Source of the DNA: UBA1737 sp964541525
GTDB taxonomy: Bacteria > Bacillota_I > Bacilli_A > ML615J-28 > CAG-313
NCBI GenBank assembly: GCA_964541525.1
Contig: CAZIQF010000008.1
Coordinates: forward strand, 1 to 64,000
Direction: 5' to 3'
Length of the DNA: 64,000 bases
Shown: piece after piece, positions 48,313-58,438 of the stretch
How the letters are laid out: the number at the start of each line of letters is the position of its first letter
How positions within the stretch are numbered: the first letter of the stretch is position 1
The notes under the pieces: generated by a model
Told to the model about the DNA's origin: nothing
The model's input: the letters and a program-made list of their open reading frames with translations, nothing else
Database searches by the model: none
Position numbers and translations under genes: made by a program

Positions 48313-49008
48313 GTGAGCGTAGATTTTGCGAATCCGTTTTACCCATTTGAAAAAATGCAATCCGGGTACAACACCTTTGCAGGGGCGGAGAAGCTGCCGA
48401 AAAAGCTGGTGGACTATCTGCTGGATATGCCGGACAAAAACGGCTATAAGCCGGTGGACGACAACGCAAGGGCGCGGGTGCGGCTGATGAAGTATCTGTG
48501 CTACGACGGGTCGAATCCTCTGGGGGAAAAGCTGCCCACGCCGAAGGAGAAGCTGTCCGTGGTGTTTGACGGCGAAGCCCCGGTTCTCGATACGGCGGAG
48601 CAGCGGGAAAAGCACCCCTTGGGCTATCGGCTGTATCCCCTGGAATACTGGGGACAGGCGCAGAAAATGGCGCAGACGGTGTTGAAAATCTACATGGGGC
48701 GGGTAATCCCCACAAGCCCCTTTACCGCCGCCATCGGCATTTACTTTGAGATCCTTTGCAACTACGGACACGAGACGACAACGCGGACGGACGATTACTC
48801 CCGAAGTTATAACATCGAGCAGTGTCTCATTGAGGCGCTGGACGGCGTGAACATCGGCGGCGCAGGCGTGATGGCCTTTGACCGAATGGCGCACCCGGAC
48901 AACGGCTCAAGGGCGATTTACGACCAGGGGATGAACGTGGGGCGGCGGCTTCACATGAGTCTTTCGTGGGCGGAGAGCAACGAAGGAAACGTCGTGACCG
49001 GGTATTGA
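48313..49008 (+). CDS. Hypothetical structural protein, 231 aa, GTG start
   Basis: GTG at 48313 after GTGGTGGGAGC; no ATG is nearby upstream in frame. Contains AKKLPKKLVDYLLDMPDKNG-like and RLYPLEYWGQAQKMAQTVLK segments and a beta end (MNVGRRLHMSLSWAESNEGN). Probably a neck or tail-terminator component by order. Confidence 0.55.
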   Translation: MSVDFANPFYPFEKMQSGYNTFAGAEKLPKKLVDYLLDMPDKNGYKPVDDNARARVRLMKYLCYDGSNPLGEKLPTPKEKLSVVFDGEAPVLDTAEQREKHPLGYRLYPLEYWGQAQKMAQTVLKIYMGRVIPTSPFTAAIGIYFEILCNYGHETTTRTDDYSRSYNIEQCLIEALDGVNIGGAGVMAFDRMAHPDNGSRAIYDQGMNVGRRLHMSLSWAESNEGNVVTGY

Positions 49009-49067
49009 CGCGGCGCGGAAGCGTGGCGAAGGAGCATGGGTTATCGTGAGAGAAAGGAGATAAAAAT

Positions 49068-49874
49068 ATGGAACTCTCACAGACCATAAAGAGGGCTTGC
49101 CGCCGGTACGAAAGCGTGGAGGCGGAGGGTCTGACGCTGTACCCCATTTTGGTAGAGGAAATAGAACTGTTTGAGATGGCGCGACCGAGCATCGACATTG
49201 TGCAGCAGAGCCTCCCTGTGGCGTATGCGGCGATGCCGCTGCTGGCGGCCTACTACGAGATGGAGTACAGGGCGCAGGAAAACGGAGAAGAGCCGATAGG
49301 CTTGTTTGCAAGCGCTCTTTTGATGCTGGTGCTTTCCCTGCGGCTGGGGAAGGGGCTTTCAGCAGAGGAGCGTATGGCAAGGCTGCGGCTGTCCGTTGAC
49401 CGGGAGCATCCCGAAAAACTGCGGAGCGTAGATTTCACGCTGAACGGGGAGGAGATGTGCCGGGTGACGCCGGTGCAGTTTCAGCGTTTGCGGGAGATCA
49501 TTGCGGCGCAGAACGGCATCGAGCTTGTCAGCGAGGACGCGAACCCGGAGCTTATACAGGCGGAACGCGACCTTGCGGAGATGAACGGTGTGGCACTCAA
49601 GGGCGGGCTTGCTGACCGCATCGGCACGATTGCGGCGTTGTGCCATGCGGAGGAGGATGAAATAGACGGCTGGCCCATCCTGAAGCTGCAAAACCGGGAA
49701 AAGGCGTGGAGGCGGATCACCGGCTATCTTATTTGCGGGATCGCCGAAGCGCAGGGAACGAAGTGGCGCGGCGGGAATCCACACCCCTCACTTTTCTATG
49801 AAAAGGCGGATGTAGGGACGAGCGCCGTAAGACCTGTGGAGTCTGTGACGCAAGGCATGGAACAACGCGGTTAA
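49068..49874 (+). CDS. Hypothetical late protein, 268 aa
   Basis: ATG at 49068 after GAGAAAGGAGATAAAAAT. Helical first half (IKRACRRYESVEAEGLTLYP; ALLMLVLSLRLGKGLSAEER), then TLNGEEMCRVTPVQFQRLRE. Precedes the tail-tube-like gene. May be an assembly chaperone; not recognised. Confidence 0.55.
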   Translation: MELSQTIKRACRRYESVEAEGLTLYPILVEEIELFEMARPSIDIVQQSLPVAYAAMPLLAAYYEMEYRAQENGEEPIGLFASALLMLVLSLRLGKGLSAEERMARLRLSVDREHPEKLRSVDFTLNGEEMCRVTPVQFQRLREIIAAQNGIELVSEDANPELIQAERDLAEMNGVALKGGLADRIGTIAALCHAEEDEIDGWPILKLQNREKAWRRITGYLICGIAEAQGTKWRGGNPHPSLFYEKADVGTSAVRPVESVTQGMEQRG

Positions 49875-49895
49875 ATATGAAAAGGAGTTGAAACT

Positions 49896-51014
49896 ATGAT
49901 CCAGTTTACTGATCCCAAGCTGTATGTACGCGGAACGTGTATGGCGCAGGCGGCTGACCCCGCCAGCGGCGACATTCTGTTTTCCAGCAACAAATTTCAG
50001 ACAGGCAATGTGACTTGCTCGGTGAACGCAGACCCCCTGCGGGCAGGTCTGGGCAACGGCATTGCCACCATCATTGAGAGCGACCCTGACATTCAGGTGA
50101 CCTTCACCAAGGCGGACTTCGACATGGTGTCCAAGATGGCGGCGGTGGGCGGCACCACCACCTACAACGCCGTGGCGCCCGTTTGTCAGAAAGTGGAGGC
50201 AACGTCCGCCGTGCTGAAGGTGGATGTGACCGAGGGCGCTCCCGTGGCGCAGTACGGCATGAGTAAGCCCGTGTGCTATGTGCAGGAGGTGGGAGCTGCC
50301 TCCCTGATGGCCAACGACGGCACCGCCTATGACATTGCCGCCGACGGCACCATCAGCGGCTTTACCGCCGTCACCGGCAAGAAGTACAAGGTGTGGTACT
50401 ACATCAACAAGCTCACCGCCCTGTGCGGCGCGATCAACAGCAGCATGGTGGGCCGCGTGGTGCTGTTTACCACCCAGATGGCGGTTTACACCAACGTAAA
50501 CGCCCAGACCAAGGAGGGCACGCGCTGGGGCTGGCTGTACACCCACCACCTGCTGAAGCTGCAGGCGGATGGCGCGACCATGAACGGCTCTCAGAGCGAT
50601 TACGACACCACCTCCATCGTGGGTCGTGCGCTGACCAACGAGGAGAGCGTTGTCAGCGAGAATTGCGGCAACTGCAACAGCTCTTTGCTGGGCTGGTATG
50701 TCCTTGTCCCCGACGGCGACGCCGATGTGGTGACGGGGCTGGTGGCAGCTATCGGCGGCGTGATCTCCGTCCCCAAGGGCAGCACTTATCAGGTGCAGCC
50801 CATGGCGGTGATGGCGAACGGCCAGCTGGTGAAGCTGGACGCCACCAAATGCACCTACGCGCTGACCACCCCGCCCAGCGGTACCACCGTGGGGCAAAAC
50901 ACCGGCATTATCAAAGCGGGTACGGCGACCGGGGACGCAGACCTGACGGTAACGTACAATTTCGGCGGCAAGAGCTACACGGCGCAGTGCGCGGTGAGCG
51001 TGACCGAGTCCTGA
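49896..51014 (+). CDS. Major tail (tube)-type protein with C-terminal Ig-like domain, 372 aa
   Basis: ATG at 49896 after AAAAGGAGTTGAAACT. Beta-rich body (DILFSSNKFQTGNVTCSVNA, GKKYKVWYYINKLTALCGAI) typical of tail tube proteins, plus a terminal BIG2-like domain at about 285-372 (VISVPKGSTYQVQPMAVMAN; LTVTYNFGGKSYTAQCAVSV). Placed shortly before the tape measure gene, as expected. Confidence 0.65.
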   Translation: MIQFTDPKLYVRGTCMAQAADPASGDILFSSNKFQTGNVTCSVNADPLRAGLGNGIATIIESDPDIQVTFTKADFDMVSKMAAVGGTTTYNAVAPVCQKVEATSAVLKVDVTEGAPVAQYGMSKPVCYVQEVGAASLMANDGTAYDIAADGTISGFTAVTGKKYKVWYYINKLTALCGAINSSMVGRVVLFTTQMAVYTNVNAQTKEGTRWGWLYTHHLLKLQADGATMNGSQSDYDTTSIVGRALTNEESVVSENCGNCNSSLLGWYVLVPDGDADVVTGLVAAIGGVISVPKGSTYQVQPMAVMANGQLVKLDATKCTYALTTPPSGTTVGQNTGIIKAGTATGDADLTVTYNFGGKSYTAQCAVSVTES

Positions 51015-51019
51015 CAAAT

Positions 51020-51053
51020 TATCCCCTCCTCCGTCCCAGCGGCGGGGGAGGGG
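51020..51053. repeat. GC-rich hairpin after the tail-tube gene
   Basis: CCCCTCCTCC pairs with the G-rich GGGGGAGGGG tract 8-11 bases on. No T-run follows. It may attenuate read-through into the following genes after a highly expressed gene, similar to the hairpin after the capsid gene. Confidence 0.4.
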
Positions 51054-51125
51054 GACAGACGCGAGGGCGCGGCGGAAATGCGGCGCTTTGGCGTATGTAG
51101 ACAGCAGAGGGGAGGCGGCGCGGCT

Positions 51126-51671
51126 GTGGCAACAAAGATCGTGGGGAAATTCAGCGGCTTTGAGGCAGACCTCGCCGCGCTGGAGGCGCAGGTGAAAAGC
51201 GCCTTTCGCGCCTCTCGCAAGGATTTGGCGGACGATATGCGGCTTTGTCTGCAAGACCATATTGAGGCGGATGTGTACGAGGCATTTCAGCCCACGGAAT
51301 ATGTACGCCGGAGAGAGGATGGCGGTTTAGCCGATATGCGCACCAGCGCCACGGTGTATTCGGACGAACGGGACGGAGGCATGAACCTGACGCTTTTATA
51401 CCAGCCCAGCGGCGCAACGGACGGCGAGGGGAATGAGATAGAACCCCATGTGGACGGCGATGACCTCATCAACCGCATTGAAAAGAAAGACCCGGAGTAC
51501 AACTGGCGGAGAAAGCCGCCCAAAAGACCGTTTTTCAGCAATTTTGTGCAGGAGATGACAGACGGCGGAAGGGCAGAAGAAACGCTGGTGCGGGCTATGA
51601 ACGGGGCAGACCCGTCGCTGGGGCTGACGGAAGATGCCGGGATGATACGGGAAGAAAACGATTGGAGGTAG
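51126..51671 (+). CDS. Tail completion-type protein, 181 aa, GTG start
   Basis: GTG at 51126 after GGGGAGGCGGCGCGGCT; the in-frame ATG at 51078 lies in the hairpin region. Contains GKFSGFEADLAALEAQVKSA and DHIEADVYEAFQPTEYVRRR, resembling HK97 gp10-type tail completion proteins. The tape measure gene follows 3 nt later. Confidence 0.55.
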   Translation: MATKIVGKFSGFEADLAALEAQVKSAFRASRKDLADDMRLCLQDHIEADVYEAFQPTEYVRRREDGGLADMRTSATVYSDERDGGMNLTLLYQPSGATDGEGNEIEPHVDGDDLINRIEKKDPEYNWRRKPPKRPFFSNFVQEMTDGGRAEETLVRAMNGADPSLGLTEDAGMIREENDWR

Positions 51672-51674
51672 CGT

Positions 51675-54600
51675 ATGGCGATTTTCAAAGTAACGGCTGT
51701 ACCTGATTTTTCGCAGCTCAAGAGTGAAATTGCGAAGCTGCAAAGCAGCCCGGTGACTTTGGGCGTTGATACGCGACAGGCCAATGTAGACATCAAGGCG
51801 ACCACAAAAGAGATAAAAAATGCAGGGAAAGCCGCGAAGGAGACCTCCGGCTTTGCCGATTTGATGGGAGACAGCTTCGGGCGAGTGGCGGCAAAGATGG
51901 CGATGTGGCAGCTGCTGGGCAACGCCATCGCCGGTGTAAAGCGCAGTTTTGTCGAGGCGCTGGACACTATGAAATCCGTGGATGACGAGATGGTGACGAT
52001 ACGCAAAGTCACCGGGGCGACCACGGCGGAGCTGAATAAGATCGAGAAACAGGCATACGACACCGCAAGTGCCTACGGTGTGGCGGCAGACGAGTACCTG
52101 CAATTTGTGGAGGGCTTCAGCCGCGCCGGTTACGGCGAGCAGGCGTCCGCACTGGCGGAGCTGGCTGCCAAGACGCAGATCGTGGGCGACACGAACGCGG
52201 AGACGGCGCAACAGTTCCTTTTGTCCGTGGACGCGGCGTACAAGTATCAAGGCAACATCGAGCAGCTGACGAAGGTGCTGGACGGAGCCAACGAGATCGA
52301 CAACAGATATGCGACCTCCATCCAGAAGGTCGCCGAGGGCTTGGGCAAGGTGGCGCCTATTGCGGCGCAGGCCCATGTGGGCGTGGATGAGCTGACGGCG
52401 GCTATCGGCACCATCACCGCCGTGACGCAAAGAAGCGGCACAGAGGCCGCCACCGCGCTGCGGGCGCTTTTCCTGAATATCATCGGCGATACCAAGACGG
52501 AGATCGACGAGGGCGTGACGTGGACCACCGGGGAGATCGCCGGACTGCGGGATGTCATCAAGGTCTATGCCAAGGACGCTTATGATGCGGCGCAGGCCAC
52601 AGGCAGCGTAATAAACCCCATGAAGGCCATTGCCGGACTGTCCAAGAGCATGAAGGACGGACTGCTGACGGAGCAGCAGCTGATGGAGATGGTCAGCGAC
52701 ATCGGCGGCAAGCTGCGTACCTCCCAGCTTTTGGCGCTGATCCAGAACTGGGATATGTACGAGTCCATGCTCACCGACTTTGCCGGGGCTGCCGGGAGCG
52801 CGGACAAGGAAGTGGAAAACGCGCTGGACAGCTGGACGCGCAAGACGGAAATCCTCAACAACAAGTGGACGCAATTCATCAGCCACCTTGTAGAAACGGA
52901 CACCATCAAGGGTGCGCTGGACGGCGTGATCGGGCTGGTAGAGCTGCTGGACAGCACAGGCGGACACTTGGTGATAACAGTCGGTTTGCTGACTGGTGCG
53001 GTGCTGCTGCTGGGCCATGCAAAAAAAGAACTGATGGCATCGGAGGCTGTCAAGGACATAAAGGCCGCCAGCACCGCAATAAAAAAACTGACGCAAGACG
53101 TAATCGCTTATGCCGTGGCGAAAAAAGCGGCGGAAGCCGGTGATGAAAAAGCAATAAAAAAGTTGGCTGACTTAAAAGCGAACCTGACTGGAGCACTGGG
53201 AAAGCTCAAGGCTTTCGGCATCGGCGCGGCGATCTTTGCGGCGCTGGCGCTGGCGATCAGCCTGAGCACGGAGAAAGCGCGGGCATACGAAAAGGCGCTG
53301 AAGGACGTGGAGACGGCGCAAGGTGCGCTGGATGAAACGAAAAGTGAATATGACGAGCTGATCAACAAGACCGGAGAACTGACCGCCGAGGAAAAAAAGC
53401 GGCTGGAAGTCCTGAAGGAGCTGCGCCAAGAGCAGGAAAAGCAGTTGGATGCGGCGAAAAAAACGGCGTGGGAGGCGTGGAACGCTGCTCACGGCAGCGG
53501 CGCAAGCGCGGTAGTTGGCGGTGCCGAGGGCGTTGGCGGCGGTTTGGGAGTTGGTGCGGTAAAAACGGAGCGCATGGACATCGTGGCGCTGCGGAACTAC
53601 CGCGAGGAGCTGGAGGCTATCGAGGCGCAGTATCGCGCCGGGGAACTTTCTGCCGGTGCGTACTATGATGCACTGCAAGACCTGAATGCCGCCCGCGAGG
53701 ACAGCGTGGAAACTATTCGTGCCGCCATAGAGGCCGGATATGAAGTGACAGACGAGCAGCGGGCGCTTGTGGCGGCGTATGACCAGGTACAGCAGACGCT
53801 TGGCGTGGCGCAGAATGCCACAAAGGACTATGTTGCCAAACTGGTAGAGGAGGCGCGGCAGTCCGGGGCGACCGGCAAGGCACTGTACGACCTGGTGGCG
53901 GCGCAGATCACCGCCAGCAAGACAAAGCTGAACTTGAGCCAGCAGATCGCGGCACTACAGGCGCTGGCGGTGCAGGCGGGGTATACAACACAGGCTATAA
54001 CCACGGTTTTTGCCTACGCCAACGGTGCGGGCTCGTATCAGGCGGACAGCGCCGAGGTAAAGAGGCGGGCGACGGAGCTGCTGAACAGCGGGAAAGCGAG
54101 CAGCATCAGCCAGGCGTTCAATCTGGCGAAAAAGGAACTGACACAGGAGGCGTGGGGCAACCTGACCAGCGGATATACGCCCAGCGGAACATCGTATACC
54201 CCCCCCGGCGAAGACCCCGGCAGCGCGGCGAAGTCTAAGCAGAACGAACTGGATAACGCCAAGAAAAAGGCGGCGCAGGCCACCATCGATGCCATCAAGA
54301 GGCAGCGGGACGCGGAGACGGATGCCATTGATGAGCAGATAGACGCTCTGAAAAAGCAGAACGAGGAGGCGGAGCGGGGCGAAAAGCTGGAAGAGCTGAA
54401 GCTGAACATCCTGAAAAAGCAGGATGAGCTTTTGAACGCCCGGAACGAGCGGACGGTGCGGCAGTACAACGCCGCCACGGGACAGTGGGAATGGGTGGCG
54501 GACGCACAGAAGGTCAAGGACGCAGAGGAGGCACTGGAGGATGCCAAGAAGGACCTGCGGGACTATGAGCGCGACACGGAGCGGCAACTGGCCATTGAGG

Positions 54601-55598
54601 AGCTGGAAGCCCGGAAAAAGGCTATTGAGGCGGCGTATCAGCTCAAGATAGACACGTGGCAGAAACTGATAGATGAGCTGAACGGCGACGTGGAGACGGA
54701 GGCGGCGCTGCTGGCGGCCAGCAGGGGCGACTGGGAGACCTATTATCAGGAGATGCTGAAGGTCTATCAGGGCCTTTTGGATGCCGCCGAGGATTATCAG
54801 AAGAAGATGACTGCCATCCAGTCGCAGACTCCAATACCCGGCGGCAGCGGTGGCGGCGGCGCGAACAATGGCGGAAATGCGGATGACGTTAATAAGATCA
54901 TCGAGGCCAACCGCAAAAAGGAAAACGATGCCTTGGCAAACCTCGACAGAGACCTTGCACGACTGACCCCGGAACAGAGAGCCGCATACGATATGTGGAT
55001 GAGCCGCGGTGTGGGCTCATACGAGGCCATGCGGCAAGCAAAAAAGACTACGAAGAGCTCGTCCGAAACGGTCAAAGACAATTTCAACAAAACGGCGGGG
55101 CCTTCGAAAGACTACAACAAAACCACCGTAGGAAAACTGGAAGGCGTGACAAAAAAGCCGACATCAGGGAGTACGTCCAGTTCCGGCACAAGGAGGCCGT
55201 CTAACGGCAGGGGCACGCTGGGCGGCGGAAAGAACACAAACAAGGTCTCCAAATACGACAGCGGCGGTGTGCTGCATGGACTGGGCGGCATCAAGGCCAC
55301 GGTGGATGACGAAATGGTGCTGCCGCCGGATGTGACCCGAAAGCTGCTTATGCCATCTTCTGACAGCAGGGCAAAGGAGGTCATTGCCGGGATGCGGGCG
55401 ATGCTGGGTGGCAACGCCACCGTGAGTCAGAGTTTGGCAGGGCGCAGCGATAACCGCAGGTATTCCGATCACAGCGGCGCGGAATATCACATTGGGAACG
55501 TGACCCTATCGCAGCAACAGGCAGAGTGCATGACGATAGCGCAGGTGATACATGGGTTGGTGGAGCAGTCGTACCACCTGAAGCCATACGGGAACTGA
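51675..55598 (+). CDS. Tape measure protein, 1307 aa
   Basis: ATG at 51675 after GATTGGAGGTAGCGT. Residues about 80-370 form a TP901-type tail core (EMVTIRKVTGATTAELNKIE; ATALRALFLNIIGDTKTEID). Hydrophobic segments (LVITVGLLTGAVLLLGHA; GIGAAIFAALALAIS) occur at about 430-530, followed by long coiled coils (DAIDEQIDALKKQNEEAERG). The length sets the tail length; at roughly 1.5 Å per residue a 190-200 nm tail is expected. Confidence 0.92.
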   Translation: MAIFKVTAVPDFSQLKSEIAKLQSSPVTLGVDTRQANVDIKATTKEIKNAGKAAKETSGFADLMGDSFGRVAAKMAMWQLLGNAIAGVKRSFVEALDTMKSVDDEMVTIRKVTGATTAELNKIEKQAYDTASAYGVAADEYLQFVEGFSRAGYGEQASALAELAAKTQIVGDTNAETAQQFLLSVDAAYKYQGNIEQLTKVLDGANEIDNRYATSIQKVAEGLGKVAPIAAQAHVGVDELTAAIGTITAVTQRSGTEAATALRALFLNIIGDTKTEIDEGVTWTTGEIAGLRDVIKVYAKDAYDAAQATGSVINPMKAIAGLSKSMKDGLLTEQQLMEMVSDIGGKLRTSQLLALIQNWDMYESMLTDFAGAAGSADKEVENALDSWTRKTEILNNKWTQFISHLVETDTIKGALDGVIGLVELLDSTGGHLVITVGLLTGAVLLLGHAKKELMASEAVKDIKAASTAIKKLTQDVIAYAVAKKAAEAGDEKAIKKLADLKANLTGALGKLKAFGIGAAIFAALALAISLSTEKARAYEKALKDVETAQGALDETKSEYDELINKTGELTAEEKKRLEVLKELRQEQEKQLDAAKKTAWEAWNAAHGSGASAVVGGAEGVGGGLGVGAVKTERMDIVALRNYREELEAIEAQYRAGELSAGAYYDALQDLNAAREDSVETIRAAIEAGYEVTDEQRALVAAYDQVQQTLGVAQNATKDYVAKLVEEARQSGATGKALYDLVAAQITASKTKLNLSQQIAALQALAVQAGYTTQAITTVFAYANGAGSYQADSAEVKRRATELLNSGKASSISQAFNLAKKELTQEAWGNLTSGYTPSGTSYTPPGEDPGSAAKSKQNELDNAKKKAAQATIDAIKRQRDAETDAIDEQIDALKKQNEEAERGEKLEELKLNILKKQDELLNARNERTVRQYNAATGQWEWVADAQKVKDAEEALEDAKKDLRDYERDTERQLAIEELEARKKAIEAAYQLKIDTWQKLIDELNGDVETEAALLAASRGDWETYYQEMLKVYQGLLDAAEDYQKKMTAIQSQTPIPGGSGGGGANNGGNADDVNKIIEANRKKENDALANLDRDLARLTPEQRAAYDMWMSRGVGSYEAMRQAKKTTKSSSETVKDNFNKTAGPSKDYNKTTVGKLEGVTKKPTSGSTSSSGTRRPSNGRGTLGGGKNTNKVSKYDSGGVLHGLGGIKATVDDEMVLPPDVTRKLLMPSSDSRAKEVIAGMRAMLGGNATVSQSLAGRSDNRRYSDHSGAEYHIGNVTLSQQQAECMTIAQVIHGLVEQSYHLKPYGN

Positions 55599-55611
55599 GG
55601 AGGCGGAAAAA

Positions 55612-55917
55612 ATGCCGAATATGCCGGAGGAGCTGGCGATTTTCGCAAGAAAACTGTGGGACGGGATTTTCGCCCAAAGGGTGAAGGAGACACAGACGGC
55701 TATGCTCCGATTTTACAGGGCAAAGGTGGTGCAAGCCGCGTCTGACGGGAAAATCACCGTAGTGCGCCCGTTTGACACAAAAGAGCTGCAAGTGGGGTAC
55801 GTTTCCTCCATGTCCGGGGCAGGCGTGGGGGAGGACGTTGTGGTGGTCGTGTTTGGGGACGGAACGAACGCCGCAAACCATAAAGTGTTTATGTACCCAG
55901 ACGGAAGAAACCTTTAA
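55612..55917 (+). CDS. Hypothetical tail protein, 101 aa
   Basis: ATG at 55612 after GAGGAGGCGGAAAAA. Starts with a helix (LAIFARKLWDGIFAQRVKET), then a barrel-like end (ITVVRPFDTKELQVGYVSSM; GEDVVVVVFGDGTN), like a small OB/gp5-type domain. Between tape measure and baseplate genes. Confidence 0.6.
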   Translation: MPNMPEELAIFARKLWDGIFAQRVKETQTAMLRFYRAKVVQAASDGKITVVRPFDTKELQVGYVSSMSGAGVGEDVVVVVFGDGTNAANHKVFMYPDGRNL

Positions 55918-55936
55918 TGCGGAACGGAGGAGTGAA

Positions 55937-56140
55937 ATGGCAAAAAAGAACACGCGGCACATACTGGTGATGAAAAACGGGAAGGAAATACCCATAACGG
56001 GGTTTACGGGTCGCTACTACGTGACGCGGGAGGCGCGGTATCGCAAGAACAACCCTTCCGTGAAATGCGTGAGGACAGCCACCGACGCAGAATGTGACGC
56101 ACTGACGGCGGAAGGGCGCGACGCGGAAACGCGGTTTTAA
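55937..56140 (+). CDS. Small hypothetical protein, 67 aa
   Basis: ATG at 55937 after GGAACGGAGGAGTGAA. Very basic with KNGKEIPITGFTGRYYVTRE. Tail-region small protein of unknown role; no membrane segment. Confidence 0.55.
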   Translation: MAKKNTRHILVMKNGKEIPITGFTGRYYVTREARYRKNNPSVKCVRTATDAECDALTAEGRDAETRF

Positions 56141-56169
56141 TGGACACCGGGAAGGGGTGAGGATAGCGC

Positions 56170-58422
56170 ATGACGGAGCAGGAGAAATATGAGGCGTATT
56201 TGCAGATGCTGAAGCAGCCGTTTATAAAGCTGTGCCGCCTGCGTTTTCTTAACCCCGACGGGACGACGGCGTTTTTCGTGGACAGCAACGAAAAAAACGC
56301 ACATAGCGGCGCATTTATAGCGGATGGGTCGATTTCCGTAAATCTGCAAAACGGCGTGAGGCGCACGGCCAGCGTTACGTTTTCCAACGTGGACGGAGCG
56401 TTCGATTACAACGTAAACAATCTCTGGTTCGGCGACGAGGTAGCTCTGGACGAGGGGCTGGTGCTTCCGGACGGGGAGGAATACTACATACAGCAGGGAG
56501 TATTCCTGCTGGAGGAGCCGGAGGAGACGGTGCGGCCGGGGACGAGAACCATTACCTACCGGCTGGTGGATAAATGGGCGAATCTAGACGGGACGTTGTG
56601 GGGAAAACTGGAGGGGACTTACCGCGGGAAGGTGGGGGAGAACATCTTCGGGCAGATCGACGCGCTGTTGCAGGACGACAGAGGAAACGGCAGAGTGGTG
56701 GACAGCGTTGCTCCCGTTTACACGGATTACTACTACGGCGGCGTACATTTTGCGAAAGCCTCCATCCCCGCAGGGTCGAGTTGGCATCATGTGGCCGGTG
56801 ACGAGGGGGGCGGTGCCGTTGCCATAGGCGCGAAAACCGGCTACACGAAAGACGGAGGCGAGACGTGGGTACAGACAAACACGGACTTTACCGTTGAGGC
56901 GCGTATCGCATACGGCGATGGGGTGTATGTTGTTATAGACCACGAAGGCAGGCTGTACCGATCGCTGGACGGCGGCAAAACGTGGGAAGAATCCGCTATA
57001 TCGCACGAATGGGTAGAAGGAACGGATTACGGCATCGCTTACGGAAACGGGAGATTTATCGCAACGTGTGGAAAGTTCCCCAGCGAGTACGCCATATCCA
57101 CGGACAAGGGGGAGACGTGGGACATACGCACCATAGGCGGGTATATCGAAAGCGTATATTACGCCGACAGGAACAGATTCTTGTTTGTCGGAATAACTAC
57201 CTACGGAGACGATGCGAAAAATTACGTCTACGTGAAGCACAGCGACAACGGAGGACAGACCATAAGCTGGCAATCTACATCGTTTGCGAATAACGGGAAC
57301 GAGAAGTATACGCCGGTCATCATCTTTGAAAACGGAAGGTGCTTTTTCGTGATACCCAACACCGACAGAGCATGGTGGTCGGACGATTTGAATAACTGGG
57401 AGCAGATCAAACTGCCTTATGTGGGGAATTGGAAAGCCGGCGCGGCGGGTGGCGGACTCATTGTTTTATTCAGCGCGTCAAGGGAGAACGGCTTTGCCAT
57501 TTATTCCATGAACGGAGGGAAGGAGTGGCGTTTGGCGGTGGGGACGGTGCCGGCAAATGTGACGGACGCCTGCCGGGTGGGAACGGATGCGTTTATCCGC
57601 CCGCTTTTCCCCGCCCTTAGCTTGTACCCCAGAGAGACGCTGTACCCCCAGGAGGGGACGAGGGAAACGAGCGGCTTTGTGGTCATAGGGCAGGGGGACG
57701 CATACGCACAGTATTCCCAGCGGGGGATGGTGCAGAAACTGCCGGACGGGACTCTTGCGCCGCTGACGGACGCGCCGTACACATTAGAGGTTTCCCCCGG
57801 CAGTGGTTCGTATGCGGATGTGATACTGGGGTTTGCCGAAATGCTGAACGCATGGGTGGGCTACGACGCCAACGGGCGGCTGCGGATAGACCCCAGTCAG
57901 GACGATATACCGGACGAGACGAAGCCCTTGAGCTATTCTTTTTCCATGAATGAAACGGTGCTGAGCGGAATGACGTACACCACGAAAAACGCGGCGGTGT
58001 ACAACGACTACATCGTGATGGGGGATGCGCTGGAGGACGGGTCTCAGCCGGGAGGCCGCGCTGTAAATCTCGATCCGAACAGCGACACGAACGTGAGGAT
58101 CATCGGACGTAAGGTAAAGTGGGAATCCCAAACCGGGTACACCACATCCGTACAGTGTCAGGACAGGGCGGCGTGGGAGATGAAACGCTCCGCCGTGCTG
58201 CAAAAAAGCGTGAATGTGTCCTGCGGTCAGATACTCCACATACGGGAAAACGAGGTGGTGGAGATCGTAAGGACGGACAAGCCGGGTTCCCCTACGGAGC
58301 GGCATCTTGTGATAGGGTTTTCCAGACCGCTCAAGGGGACGGAAGCCATGAATATATCTGCGGTTTCCGTTGCGGATTTCCCGGAAGCCACGCTGGAAAT
58401 GTGGCCGCTGGTCGGCACATGA
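56170..58422 (+). CDS. Baseplate protein with inserted Asp-box (BNR) propeller, 750 aa
   Basis: ATG at 56170 after GGGAAGGGGTGAGGATAGCGC. The N-terminus (VRRTASVTFSNVDGAFDYNV; EYYIQQGVFLLEEPE; TYRLVDKWANLDGTL) and the C-terminus (GYDANGRLRIDPSQDD; VVEIVRTDKPGS) look like one baseplate/tail-hub fold. Between about residues 205 and 460 are repeated Asp-boxes: TKDGGETW (225), SLDGGKTW (264), STDKGETW (309), SDNGGQT (357), SMNGGKEW (445). That is a sialidase-type beta-propeller, likely for glycan contact. Confidence 0.75.
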   Translation: MTEQEKYEAYLQMLKQPFIKLCRLRFLNPDGTTAFFVDSNEKNAHSGAFIADGSISVNLQNGVRRTASVTFSNVDGAFDYNVNNLWFGDEVALDEGLVLPDGEEYYIQQGVFLLEEPEETVRPGTRTITYRLVDKWANLDGTLWGKLEGTYRGKVGENIFGQIDALLQDDRGNGRVVDSVAPVYTDYYYGGVHFAKASIPAGSSWHHVAGDEGGGAVAIGAKTGYTKDGGETWVQTNTDFTVEARIAYGDGVYVVIDHEGRLYRSLDGGKTWEESAISHEWVEGTDYGIAYGNGRFIATCGKFPSEYAISTDKGETWDIRTIGGYIESVYYADRNRFLFVGITTYGDDAKNYVYVKHSDNGGQTISWQSTSFANNGNEKYTPVIIFENGRCFFVIPNTDRAWWSDDLNNWEQIKLPYVGNWKAGAAGGGLIVLFSASRENGFAIYSMNGGKEWRLAVGTVPANVTDACRVGTDAFIRPLFPALSLYPRETLYPQEGTRETSGFVVIGQGDAYAQYSQRGMVQKLPDGTLAPLTDAPYTLEVSPGSGSYADVILGFAEMLNAWVGYDANGRLRIDPSQDDIPDETKPLSYSFSMNETVLSGMTYTTKNAAVYNDYIVMGDALEDGSQPGGRAVNLDPNSDTNVRIIGRKVKWESQTGYTTSVQCQDRAAWEMKRSAVLQKSVNVSCGQILHIRENEVVEIVRTDKPGSPTERHLVIGFSRPLKGTEAMNISAVSVADFPEATLEMWPLVGT

Positions 58423-58438
58423 GGAAAGGAGGGTCGGT

